The notes under the pieces are model-generated. The model was not told where the DNA came from and did not search any database. It saw only the letters and a list, made by a program, of their open reading frames with translations. Both the position numbers and the translations under genes were made by a program. Shown here in pieces: positions 22,428 to 31,639 of a stretch of DNA of 39,865 bases. The DNA comes from Clostridiales bacterium (GTDB lineage Bacteria > Bacillota > Clostridia > Christensenellales > Aristaeellaceae), in NCBI GenBank assembly GCA_004554085.1, contig SFNY01000033.1, positions 1 to 39,865 of the forward strand, read 5' to 3'. The number at the start of each line of letters is the position of its first letter. Positions within the stretch are counted from its first letter, which is position 1.

Positions 22428-23807
22428 TTAGCCGATCATCACGTGGCCCTCGGGGTAGTCCACTCGGGGCTTGACCGCGTTCTGGCGGTGCGCCAGCACC
22501 AGCGCCATGGTCAGCGGGCCGATGCGCCCCATGAACATGGTCAGGATGATCATGATTCGGGAAATCGTGTGCAGGTTTGCGGAGCCGAAGGCCGAAACGC
22601 CCACGGTGCCCACCGCCGACGCGCATTCAAACAGCACGTCCATGAACGCAAGCTCCGGCTGGAGCAGGGAGATGGTCACGGTATCGACCAGCAGCACAAA
22701 GCCCGCGATCAGTGTGACCGCCAGCGCCCGGCGCACCAGGTCGTTGGAGATGCTGCGCTTGAAGGCCACGATGGAGTTTTCGCCCCGCACCGTCATGCGC
22801 ACGGCCAGCAGGATCACCGCGATGGTGGTCACCTTCACGCCGCCGCCGGTGGATGCGGGCGACGCGCCGGTGAACATCAAGAGGCTCGCCACCAGCTTGC
22901 CCGCCGGACGGATCGCGGCCTCGTCGATGGTGTTGAAGCCCGCCGTGCGCAGCGTGACCGACTGGAACAGCGCCGCCAGCAGCTTTTCGCCCAGCGGCAG
23001 CTCCCCCAGCGTGGCCGGGTTGCTCCACTCGGAGATGAGCGTAAACACAAAGCCGAAGAGCAACAAGGCTCCGTAGGTGCTCAGCACGATGCGGGTTTGC
23101 AGATGCAGATAGCCGCTCCTGCGCCGATCCTTCAGATCCCGCAGCACCGCAAAGCCCAGGCCGCCCACGACGATCATCAGCATCGCCGTGAAATTCACCA
23201 GCACGTCGCCCCGAAAGGCGGTCAGGCTGGAATAGTTGCCGAAGAGGTCGAAGCCCGCGTTGCAGAAGGCCGAAACCGCGTGGAAGATGGAATAGAACGC
23301 GCCCTTCCACGGGCCGTACCTCGGAATGAAGCGGAAGGCGAACAGCACCGCGCCCACCAGCTCCACCGTGAACGCGCTCGCCGCCACCCAGCGGATCAGC
23401 GACTCCATGCCGCCCACGCCCTCCTCGTTCAGGGATTCGCGGATCAGCATGCGCTCCTGCAGCGAGGCCTGCCGACCGATGAGCCGCAGCAGCATCGTGG
23501 CGAAGGTCATGAAGCCCAGACCGCCCAGCTGGATCAGGCACAGCAGCACCACCTGGCCGAAGAGGTTGAAGGTGGTGGCCGTATCCCGCACGATCAGGCC
23601 CGTGACGCACACCGCCGAGGTGGAAGTGAACAGCGCGTCGAACCAGCCGATGCTCTCCCCCGACCGCGTGGCGCAGGGCAGTGCGAGCAATATGCTGCCG
23701 ATCAGGATGATGCTAGCGAAGCCCGCCGCGATGACGTAGATGGCGTTCGCGCCCATCTGATTGAGCAGCGCGTGCGCCCGGAAGCGCCGCAGTTGCCGCC
23801 GCCTCAT
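22428..23807 (-). CDS. ktrB: TrkH/KtrB-type K+ transporter, 459 aa
   Basis: The membrane pore subunit for K+ uptake. The four pore loops of the superfamily are visible: STSAVCVTGLIV, VSAFCNAGFDLFGN, SVTLRTAGFNTID and ECASAVGTVGVSAFG, each with the selectivity-filter glycine. Length is normal for KtrB. The ATG at 23807 overlaps the fruK stop as ATGA; the frame extends into fruK, but that part is a shadow. It pairs with ktrA immediately downstream. Confidence 0.94.
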   Translation of the reverse strand: MRRRQLRRFRAHALLNQMGANAIYVIAAGFASIILIGSILLALPCATRSGESIGWFDALFTSTSAVCVTGLIVRDTATTFNLFGQVVLLCLIQLGGLGFMTFATMLLRLIGRQASLQERMLIRESLNEEGVGGMESLIRWVAASAFTVELVGAVLFAFRFIPRYGPWKGAFYSIFHAVSAFCNAGFDLFGNYSSLTAFRGDVLVNFTAMLMIVVGGLGFAVLRDLKDRRRSGYLHLQTRIVLSTYGALLLFGFVFTLISEWSNPATLGELPLGEKLLAALFQSVTLRTAGFNTIDEAAIRPAGKLVASLLMFTGASPASTGGGVKVTTIAVILLAVRMTVRGENSIVAFKRSISNDLVRRALAVTLIAGFVLLVDTVTISLLQPELAFMDVLFECASAVGTVGVSAFGSANLHTISRIMIILTMFMGRIGPLTMALVLAHRQNAVKPRVDYPEGHVMIG

Positions 23808-24736
23808 GCCAGCTTCTCCACTTGCAGCTTCCCTGCCAGCGCCTCCACGTCCGCGCGGGAGATGATCTGCTCCGGCGGGGTCATGCAGCGCACGGTGGCC
23901 GCAGCCACGCCCAGGCGGAACGCGTCCTCCAGGCGGTACGCCCTGCCGAAGCCCGCCGCCAGGCCCGCGATCATGGAATCCCCGGCGGCGACGGTGGATT
24001 TGACCTCCACGCGCAAACCCGGCGTGCTCCATGCCTCGTCCCCGCGCAGGATCAGCGCGCCCTCGCCGCCCATGGACACCGCCACGACCTCCACGCCCTC
24101 CGCGATGCAGCCCCGTGCCGCGTCCATGAGCTTGTCAAGCGTGTCCAGCGTCCGCCCGGTGAGCAGCTCCAGCTCGTAGCGGTTGGGCTTGATCAGGAAG
24201 GGCTTCGCCTTCAGGCCCTCGCGCAGTCGGTCGCCGTCCGCATCCAGCAGCACCCGGCAGTTCTCCCGACCGGCAACCTCCGCCAGCGTGCGGTAGAAAT
24301 CTGCGGGGCATCCCGGCGGCAGCGAACCGGTCAGCACCAGATCGTCCGCCTGACGGGCGTGGCGGGCAACCAGAGCAACCATCTCGTCCAGCTGCGCCTG
24401 CGTCACCGCCGTACCGGAGGAATTCAGCTCGGTGATCTCGCCCTTCACCCGGTCGAACACCTTCACATTGACCCGCACCGCGCCCTCGCACCAGAGAAAG
24501 TCGCTCTTCACGCCGCCCGCGCACAGCCGCTTTTCAAACAGCGAACCGCCCTCGCGATACATGAAGCCGATGCACGCGCTCTCCTCGCCCAGCGCCGCCG
24601 CCGCCAGCGCCACGTTCACGCCCTTGCCCGCCGCCACGTCCGTCTGGGACTGCACGCGGTTCAGGCCGCCCACGTTCAGGCCGTCCACGCCCACGGTGCG
24701 GTCGATGCTGGGGTTCAGGGAAATGGATGTAATCAT
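23804..24736 (-). CDS. fruK: 1-phosphofructokinase / PfkB-family sugar kinase, 310 aa
   Basis: A PfkB (ribokinase-like) kinase of the FruK/LacC branch, which phosphorylates fructose-1-phosphate or tagatose-6-phosphate. The N-terminus MITSISLNPSIDRTV is typical of FruK; AAGKGVNVALAAAALG, LTGSLPPGCP and STVAAGDSMIAGLAAG (catalytic Asp) complete the signature. The ATG at 24736 is preceded by GGGAGAGAATTGAC. No fructose PTS gene is adjacent; instead it overlaps ktrB by four bases, an unusual partner. FruK is favoured over LacC, but the substrate is not decided by sequence. Confidence 0.85.
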   Translation of the reverse strand: MITSISLNPSIDRTVGVDGLNVGGLNRVQSQTDVAAGKGVNVALAAAALGEESACIGFMYREGGSLFEKRLCAGGVKSDFLWCEGAVRVNVKVFDRVKGEITELNSSGTAVTQAQLDEMVALVARHARQADDLVLTGSLPPGCPADFYRTLAEVAGRENCRVLLDADGDRLREGLKAKPFLIKPNRYELELLTGRTLDTLDKLMDAARGCIAEGVEVVAVSMGGEGALILRGDEAWSTPGLRVEVKSTVAAGDSMIAGLAAGFGRAYRLEDAFRLGVAAATVRCMTPPEQIISRADVEALAGKLQVEKLA

Positions 24737-24967
24737 GTCAATTCTCTCCCAAAGTAATATGCATATATTTCCAATCCGTGACAGAAACGACACCATGCCA
24801 GACGCTGAGAAAGCCTGGCAGCAGTCGCGTCTCCGAAGGAGCCGCGACCAGCCCGGGCGAATCCTCCGGATTTCTGCCCGGCGCTGCCGAAACCTGTGCG
24901 CAAGCGCTACGGTTTCGGTGCGTTCAAGACAAGGTAGCAAGGCTGCAAATGAGGGAGCTTACATAGA

Positions 24968-25218
24968 TAGCAGTCGCGCTACTGCGCTTTATGCACCCGT
25001 CCCCGAAACAGCAGTCGCGCCACTGCGCCGGAGCGCAGGCGCGACCAGCCGCCGGGAATCCTTCGGATTCCACGGCGCGCTGCCGGCGGCTGCAAAGCAT
25101 TGCAGTGCCGCCGGTGCGTCAATGCGGTGACGGGCTGCCCACTGCTGGATTCAGAGAATCGCAGTGGGCAGGGCGCTGCCGGCCGCTGCAATCCATTGCA
25201 GGGCGGCCGGTGCGTAAA
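24968..25218 (+). repeat. Module array inserted in copy B
   Basis: The insertion repeats the copy-A stem architecture with different bases. In module 2, GTCGCG/CGCGAC (25014, 25040) encloses CTGCGC/GCGCAG; CGCCG-GGAATCC (25050-25061) pairs with GGATTCC-a-CGGCG and closes with a C(UUCG)G loop; CCGGCGGC (25083) pairs with GCCGCCGG (25107) around TGCAA/TTGCA. In module 3, TGCCCACTGC (25136) pairs with GCAGTGGGCA (25161) around GATTC/GAATC, then CCGGCCGC (25179) with GCGGCCGG (25203) around TGCAA/TTGCA. Both end in GGTGCGT, as module 1 does. A partial unit GCAGTCGCG starts at 24970. Confidence 0.65.
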
Positions 25219-25257
25219 CGTAAGTGACCGAGTATTGCAGCCGCAGCTGACGCAGTA

Positions 25258-25300
25258 AGCAAAAATCCCAACGTATTCTCTTTACAGAAGGGATTTTTGC
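25258..25300 (+). terminator. Terminator-like hairpin closing copy B
   Basis: GCAAAAATCCC pairs with GGGATTTTTGC around a loop of about 20 bases. Same place and same A5/T5 arms as in copy A, with a different stem core. Confidence 0.65.
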
Positions 25301-25371
25301 GGTTGGGGGGCTTTATCAACCGTCTGGATTTATTATATGAATCCATCAAACCCCTGTCAACCGAAATCATC

Positions 25372-25400
25372 TTGATTTTTGCGCTCCGGCGGGCTATACT
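25372..25400 (+). promoter_or_regulatory. Promoter of the HAD hydrolase gene
   Basis: TTGATT (25372-25377), a 17-base spacer and TATACT (25395-25400) form a sigma-A promoter with a start about 25 bases before the coding region. Confidence 0.75.
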
Positions 25401-25430
25401 TTCCCTATACACACGTTCGGAGGAACCGCC

Positions 25431-26159
25431 ATGCTGCAAATGCCCCGCTTGATGCTCTTTGACTACGGCGAAACCCTTGCCCACGAGGACGACTACCGCG
25501 CCCAGGACGGCTTCAACGCCATCCTGAAGTACGCCGATCCGCCCGCGAAGCTCGACGGCGACGCGCTGCTTGCCGCCTTCCGGGAGACCTTCCACGAGCT
25601 GCGCCGCAAGGCCCACGCCGTCGGTGTGGAGATTCCCAACCGGCAACGCTGGCGGTGGCTGTTCGAGACCTTCGACCTGCACTTTTCGCTACCGATGGAC
25701 GAGCTGGAGGAGATCTACTGGGACGCCGCCGCGCCCTGCGTGCCCACCCCGGGCATGGAGGAGTTGCTCACGCGGCTGCGGGCCAACGGCGTGCGCACCG
25801 GAGTCATCAGCAACATGGGCTTTGCGGGAACCTCGCTGCGGCATCGGATTGAAAAGCTCTATCCGAACCACCGCTTCGATCCGGTGCTCTCCAGCGCGGA
25901 CTACGTGCTGCGCAAGCCCAACCCGCGACTGTTCCAGCTGGCGCTGAAGAAGGCCGGCTTTGCGCCGGAGGAGACCTGGTTCCTGGGCGACAATCCCCAT
26001 GCGGACGTGGCCGGAGCCCACGCTGCGGGCGTCTTTCCCGTGTACTATGACCGCGATCTGGGCTGCGCCTACCGGGAGAGCGCGCCCCTCGACCCCGATA
26101 TCCCCTGCATGCGCATCCATGACTGGTGCGAACTCTATCCCTGGTTTCCCATGAACTGA
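25431..26159 (+). CDS. HAD-superfamily hydrolase, 242 aa
   Basis: A haloacid dehalogenase-like phosphatase with a helical cap of subfamily I. Motif I is LMLFDYGETL with Asp11; the usual second Asp is Gly13, as in the YjjG-like FDWGGTL group. Motif II is GVISNMG, motif III RKPNPRLFQLAL, and motif IV FLGDNPHADVAGAHAAG. The substrate is unknown. GGAGG lies nine bases before the ATG. It is a single-gene unit with its own promoter and a strong terminator. Confidence 0.9.
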   Translation: MLQMPRLMLFDYGETLAHEDDYRAQDGFNAILKYADPPAKLDGDALLAAFRETFHELRRKAHAVGVEIPNRQRWRWLFETFDLHFSLPMDELEEIYWDAAAPCVPTPGMEELLTRLRANGVRTGVISNMGFAGTSLRHRIEKLYPNHRFDPVLSSADYVLRKPNPRLFQLALKKAGFAPEETWFLGDNPHADVAGAHAAGVFPVYYDRDLGCAYRESAPLDPDIPCMRIHDWCELYPWFPMN

Positions 26160-26167
26160 ACACAGAA

Positions 26168-26208
26168 GGGGCTGTCTCAAAACTGTTTTGCCGTTTTGAG
26201 ACAGCCCC
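26168..26208 (+). terminator. GCTGTCTC-family terminator after the HAD gene
   Basis: GGGGCTGTCTCAAAAC (26168-26183) and GTTTTGAGACAGCCCC (26193-26208) form a perfect 16-base-pair stem. Related hairpins are at 19689 and 37470, so this is a repeated terminator element. Confidence 0.85.
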
Positions 26209-26219
26209 ACAATTGTTAT

Positions 26220-26249
26220 GCGGCGAGGTGAGGGCACCCCGCCCTACGA
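26220..26249. repeat. REP-like palindrome, copy 1
   Basis: GCGGCGAGGTGAGGG then CACCCCGCCCTACG. The reverse complement of the element at 37429 differs from it in only two or three positions, so the two copies are in opposite orientation. The core can fold (GGTG/CACC). Confidence 0.75.
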
Positions 26250-26296
26250 CCTTATGGGACGTATCTGAGCGGCAATTCTCCAAAACCAGACGCAAG

Positions 26297-26328
26297 AAAT
26301 CCAGTTCATTCTTGCCCGAACTGGATTT
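26297..26328. repeat. Perfect inverted repeat in intergenic DNA
   Basis: AAATCCAGTTC (26297-26307) and GAACTGGATTT (26318-26328) with a ten-base loop. It lies between the two converging genes among other hairpins; no coding role is seen in 26160-26430. Confidence 0.6.
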
Positions 26329-26365
26329 TGGGGGTGCGCAGACATACCGCAAGGAACGAAACACA

Positions 26366-26402
26366 GAACCTCTGCCCCTTGAACAAGTGGGGGCAGAGGT
26401 TC
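26366..26402 (-). terminator. Probable terminator of the Big2 protein gene
   Basis: GAACCTCTGCCCC (26366-26378) and GGGGCAGAGGTTC (26390-26402) form a 13-base-pair stem. On the minus strand it is followed by TGTGTTTCGTTCC, a moderate T-rich tract, 28 bases after the stop. Confidence 0.7.
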
Positions 26403-26430
26403 GTTCGATTCAAACGCCGAAGGCAAGTGG

Positions 26431-27951
26431 CTACGGCGCCTCGCCGTCGGGCGGCGGGGTTTCGCCGTAGATGTTGTCCTCGTAGAGGTCGCTCTCGGAG
26501 AATTCATCGTCCCCGTAGAGATCCTCGTCGTAGAATTCGCCGTCCTCCGCATTGTAATCCGCGTAGGCCCTCTCCACGGGGATCTCCGTTGCCTCCGGCT
26601 CCGCTTCGGGCAGCTGGGTCACCACGTTCACAATGAACTGCGCCGACGCGCCGCTGTCGCTGTAGGCCGTGATCACCGCCGTGCCGTAGCCGCCGGTCAT
26701 GGTCACCAGGCCGTCCTTTGTCACCTGCGCCACCTGCTCGTTGTCGCTCTTGAAGCGCACGGTGGGATCGTCCACGTCCACGGGACTGATAACCCACCTG
26801 AGCTGAATGGGCGCGCCCGTGTCCTCCTTCAACAGATACACCTCGTCGCGATCCAGCAGGATCTCCTGAATCGTCACCTGCACCTGCAAACGGCAGGTGG
26901 CCGTGATGCCGTCGGCGGTGGCGCTGATCTTCGTGCTGCCACTCCTGAGGGCGGTCACGCAGCCGTTCTGGTCCACCGTCGCCACGGAGGGGTCCTCGCT
27001 GCTCCACACCACCAGATGATCGCTCTGCTTATCGACGCTTCCGTCCTCCTCCAGGAACATCACCTGCATCTCAAGCGTGTCGCCGCGCTCGATGGTGGCC
27101 CGGGAGGGGTCCAGCTGCAGATCCTTCGGCGCGGGCTCCACCGTGACCTCCATGCCGGCGGTCAGGCGGTCCTTCGTCAGCACGCTCACATAGGCTGTGC
27201 CCACGCCGTTTGCATGCAGCACGCCGTTTTCGTCCACGGAGAGCACCTCCGGGTTGGAGCTGGCCCAGCGCTGCACGCTGTCGGTGCAGTCCAGGGGCAG
27301 GTAGGACAGCTTCAGCGGCACGCTTGCGCCCACGCCAAGGATGAGATCGTTGGGCGAAATGTGCACCGCCGTGCCCTCCACCTCCACGTACACCTTCGCG
27401 CTGGCCGACAGGCCGTTGGGTGCGACCACGGAGACGTATGTCATGCCGCCGCCCACGCCCTCGATGCGCCCGGCGGCGTCCACAACGGCGATGGTTTCGT
27501 CCGCAGATACCCACTTCAATCGGGTGTCGGATGCGTCCGCGTTGTAGCTGGCCTTCAGGCCGCTGATCTGACCCTTGCCGATGTGCAGCTCGCCGGCGTT
27601 GAGCTTCAGCTCCCGCAGCGGCACGCCGCCCACCGTCACCTTCATTTCCGCCGTCGCGCCGCCGGAGGCCTCGCCATGGATCACCGTCTCGCCGGAGGCC
27701 AGCGCAAGCACCGTACCGTCGGCCTGAATGGTCGCCACGCGGCTGTCCTCGGAGTAGAAGCGCAGGCGCTGGTTCATGTCGTCGGAGCTGAGCGCGCAGC
27801 TGATCTTGTAGCTGTCCCCCACCGACATCTTCAGCGCGGCGGGCGTAAAGATCAGCGAATCCTCCTGCCCTGCGCGCATCGGCAGAAACAGAAGCGCTGC
27901 CATCAGCAGGCAAAACGCCAGCAGTGCAAGCTTTCCCTGATCGGTCTTCAA
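26431..27951 (-). CDS. Exported Big2 (Ig-like) repeat protein with acidic tail, 506 aa
   Basis: An N-terminal hydrophobic segment (KLALLAFCLLMAALLFLPM, about residues 7-25) acts as signal or anchor. Five bacterial Ig-like (Big_2) repeats of about 80 residues follow, each with a W/Y-x-S-x-(D/N)-x-x-(V/I)-A/L-x-V core (RFYSEDSRVATI, KWVSADETIAVV, RWASSNPEVLSV, VWSSEDPSVATV, RFKSDNEQVAQV). The last 45 residues are rich in Asp, Glu and Tyr (DEDLYGDDEF, DLYEDNIYGE). No LPXTG is present. The start is read as TTG at 27951, with AGGAGG eight bases upstream. An adhesive or wall-associated role is inferred only from the folds. Confidence 0.88.
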   Translation of the reverse strand: MKTDQGKLALLAFCLLMAALLFLPMRAGQEDSLIFTPAALKMSVGDSYKISCALSSDDMNQRLRFYSEDSRVATIQADGTVLALASGETVIHGEASGGATAEMKVTVGGVPLRELKLNAGELHIGKGQISGLKASYNADASDTRLKWVSADETIAVVDAAGRIEGVGGGMTYVSVVAPNGLSASAKVYVEVEGTAVHISPNDLILGVGASVPLKLSYLPLDCTDSVQRWASSNPEVLSVDENGVLHANGVGTAYVSVLTKDRLTAGMEVTVEPAPKDLQLDPSRATIERGDTLEMQVMFLEEDGSVDKQSDHLVVWSSEDPSVATVDQNGCVTALRSGSTKISATADGITATCRLQVQVTIQEILLDRDEVYLLKEDTGAPIQLRWVISPVDVDDPTVRFKSDNEQVAQVTKDGLVTMTGGYGTAVITAYSDSGASAQFIVNVVTQLPEAEPEATEIPVERAYADYNAEDGEFYDEDLYGDDEFSESDLYEDNIYGETPPPDGEAP

Positions 27952-28006
27952 GCGGGTACCTCCTATCGATTCAGCGCGCATCCGCAGCCGAATCCCTGTC
28001 GTCAAA

Positions 28007-28037
28007 GCTGTCCAGGCGCAACGCCTGCGCGGACAGC
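28007..28037 (-). promoter_or_regulatory. Leader hairpin upstream of the Big2 gene
   Basis: GCTGTCC-AGGCG pairs with CGCCT...GGACAGC with a four-base bulge. It sits in a leader of about 130 bases between promoter and start codon. No known riboswitch class is recognised. Confidence 0.45.
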
Positions 28038-28088
28038 GCTATATTCCAAAGCGGGAATCATCGGCATGCCGACATTCTTACTTTTATC

Positions 28089-28117
28089 ATTATACGTGTT
28101 TTCCCGGCGCGGGTCAA
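28089..28117 (-). promoter_or_regulatory. Promoter of the Big2 gene
   Basis: On the minus strand TTGACC (28117-28112), a 17-base spacer and a perfect TATAAT (28094-28089). One of the best sigma-A promoters in the window. Confidence 0.85.
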
Positions 28118-28137
28118 CGCTTTTTTCGCATCCCCCC

Positions 28138-28166
28138 TTGCCAAACCTCCGCGCTTGGGTTAAACT
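28138..28166 (+). promoter_or_regulatory. Promoter of the 95-residue protein and radC
   Basis: TTGCCA (28138-28143), a 17-base spacer and TAAACT (28161-28166), about 50 bases before the start codon. It diverges from the Big2 promoter. Confidence 0.6.
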
Positions 28167-28217
28167 GATAGATAGATTCTATGCGTGCAGCAGTTGCACA
28201 TATAAGGAGGAGTTCGC

Positions 28218-28505
28218 TTGAAGATCCGGCTCAGCGAAGCGGAATTGAACCATCTGAACGCCTTTCTGGACAGCTGTCCCGACGCGGAGCGCCTTTCCGC
28301 GCGGGAGGCCGTGCTGGACCTCTACGACATCGAGCGCCCCATCTCCCTGAACTTCGTGTTCGTGAAGGGCGGTATCGGCGTGGACGGCGCAGCGGAGCTA
28401 AAGTACAGCGAGGAGGAGAAGGGCTACTACATGGGCGAGCGCATCGAGGATCCCGAGGCGGTTCGCGCGGCGCTGCGCGAGGCGGGCGCGCTGCCCGGAG
28501 CATGA
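28218..28505 (+). CDS. Unrecognised small protein coupled to radC, 95 aa
   Basis: I do not recognise the family. The protein is acidic and soluble, with a predicted N-terminal helix pair (SEAELNHLNAFLDSC, AREAVLDLYDI), a strand-rich middle (ISLNFVFVKGGIGVDGAAELKYSEEE) and a C-terminal helix (PEAVRAALREAG). No membrane segment or metal motif is seen. The start is TTG at 28218, seven bases after AAGGAGG. Its TGA overlaps the radC ATG as ATGA, so the two are coupled and probably act together. Confidence 0.75.
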   Translation: MKIRLSEAELNHLNAFLDSCPDAERLSAREAVLDLYDIERPISLNFVFVKGGIGVDGAAELKYSEEEKGYYMGERIEDPEAVRAALREAGALPGA

Positions 28506-29230
28506 AATCCTCCGCACGACAGAGAAGCGACCGCGCCTTCGACGCCATCGGGGAGCTGCTTGCCCGCATGCATCCCCGGCAGGATGTGCGCGCCCTGACG
28601 GACGGCCTGCGCGAGAGCTATGTCTCGGCGGACGCGCTGTTTGCGGTGTCTGCGCACATGCTGGAGCGCGCCGGTCTGCACGCCCACGACGCGCTGCTGC
28701 TGAGCAGGCTGCCGGAGCTGAACCGGCACATGGCGCTGTCCCGCTTCGGGGAGCATCCGCGCCTGAACCGTCTGGCGCTGGCCTCAGATTATCTGGTGGC
28801 CAACTTCCACGGCCTGCGGGTGGAGCGCTTCTACATGCTCTGCCTGGACGTTCGCGGGCGACTGATGGAGCGGGTGTTTTTGCAGGAGGGCACGCTGGAC
28901 GGCGCGCTGTTCAGCCTGAAGCACGTGCTTGCGGAGCTGATGCGGGTGCACCCCGCCGCCATCGTCATCAGCCACAACCACCCCGGCAACACGCTGCGCC
29001 CGTCCCAGGCGGACGTCGACTGCACCCGGGAGCTGCTGCGCGCGTTGGACGCGGTGGAGATCCCGCTGCTGGACCACGTCATCATCGCCGGAAGGAGCGC
29101 GGTCAGCATGCGGGAGAACGGCTTCGTGCCCACTGCGCTGTGGATGAAGCAGAAGCCCCAATCCGCGCTGCTGCGGGACTGGCTGCTTGCGCCGGAAGCC
29201 CCGCCAAAGGACGCTTCTCCCAAAGAATGA
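28502..29230 (+). CDS. radC: RadC/JAB-domain protein, 242 aa
   Basis: A JAMM-fold protein of the RadC (UPF0758) family. SHNHPGNTLRPSQADVD gives the zinc-binding H-x-H...S..D motif, ending DHVIIAGRSAVSMRENGF as in the family. The N-terminal helix-hairpin-helix-like part is present (LSRLPELNRHMALSRFGEH) but diverged. Despite the name, a direct DNA-repair role for RadC is not established. It overlaps the 95-residue gene by four bases. The tail is Pro/Ala/Lys-rich. Confidence 0.88.
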   Translation: MKSSARQRSDRAFDAIGELLARMHPRQDVRALTDGLRESYVSADALFAVSAHMLERAGLHAHDALLLSRLPELNRHMALSRFGEHPRLNRLALASDYLVANFHGLRVERFYMLCLDVRGRLMERVFLQEGTLDGALFSLKHVLAELMRVHPAAIVISHNHPGNTLRPSQADVDCTRELLRALDAVEIPLLDHVIIAGRSAVSMRENGFVPTALWMKQKPQSALLRDWLLAPEAPPKDASPKE

Positions 29231-29262
29231 GCACGCTTTTTCGCGATTTAAACTGCGCGGAC

Positions 29263-29292
29263 TTGACGCGCCTTCCCCCATGTACGTATAAT
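29263..29292 (+). promoter_or_regulatory. Promoter of glnN
   Basis: TTGACG (29263-29268), an 18-base spacer and a perfect TATAAT (29287-29292), about 100 bases before the start codon. No GlnR/TnrA-type operator was recognised. Confidence 0.8.
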
Positions 29293-29394
29293 AAAATCGA
29301 ATTGATCGAAGCGGCAACGGCGTCGTGCGACCTTTCTGCACCCCCATGCCGCTTTTCCATGGACGACACAAGCGCAATGGAGGGTTTGGAATCC

Positions 29395-31479
<2,085 letters not shown>

Positions 31480-31503
31480 CGGGATTCTTCCGAACCCACG
31501 CGG

Positions 31504-31523
31504 CGGCTTCAAGGGGGAAGCCG
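31504..31523 (+). terminator. Short hairpin after glnN
   Basis: CGGCTTC and GAAGCCG form a seven-base-pair stem 24 bases after the stop, followed by TCCTTCC. A possible weak terminator; the T tract is poor. Confidence 0.45.
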
Positions 31524-31561
31524 TCCTTCCACGATTCACATTTGATTCATTCTTACCGATT

Positions 31562-31595
31562 GCAGCCGATCGTCCGATGGAGGATGATCGGCTGC
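31562..31595 (+). promoter_or_regulatory. Strong hairpin in the region before nadE
   Basis: GCAGCCGATC (31562-31571) and GATCGGCTGC (31586-31595) form a perfect ten-base-pair stem with an inner TCC/GGA pairing. No T tract follows. It lies 44 bases before the nadE start and may be a leader structure or operator. No clear sigma-A promoter was seen in 31480-31639. Confidence 0.5.
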
Positions 31596-31639
31596 GCGCG
31601 TTCCCGGGCGATCCGGGGACCCTGTGAGGAGGCATTTTC

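Larger units (their letters stand above)
24795..25326 (+). ncRNA. Repeated structured RNA candidate, copy B (expanded)
   Basis: The 5' 173 bases (24795-24967) match copy A with only about ten differences, and the first stem is extended (GTCGCG/CGCGAC, where copy A has GTCG/CGAC). The 3' part (25219-25326) also matches: GTAAGTGACC, the ATTGCAGCC arm, GACGCAGTAAGC, the A5/T5 hairpin and the outer GGGCTTTATCA..CGTCTG flank. Between them lies a 251-base insertion in the CTTAC/GTAAG loop. The change GGCTGT to GGCTGC turns a U-G pair into C-G. It lies between the divergent fruK and HAD genes, so it is not simply a 3' untranslated region of either. Confidence 0.6.

Noticed and set aside
21990..24179. 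Open frame of 729 codons on the plus strand
   Set aside because: Antisense to ktrA, ktrB and fruK, whose family motifs are clear on the minus strand.
26390..26420. GAGGTTCGTTCGATTCAAACG resembling a tRNA T-arm
   Set aside because: No acceptor, D-arm or anticodon stem can be built around it; it is the end of a terminator hairpin.
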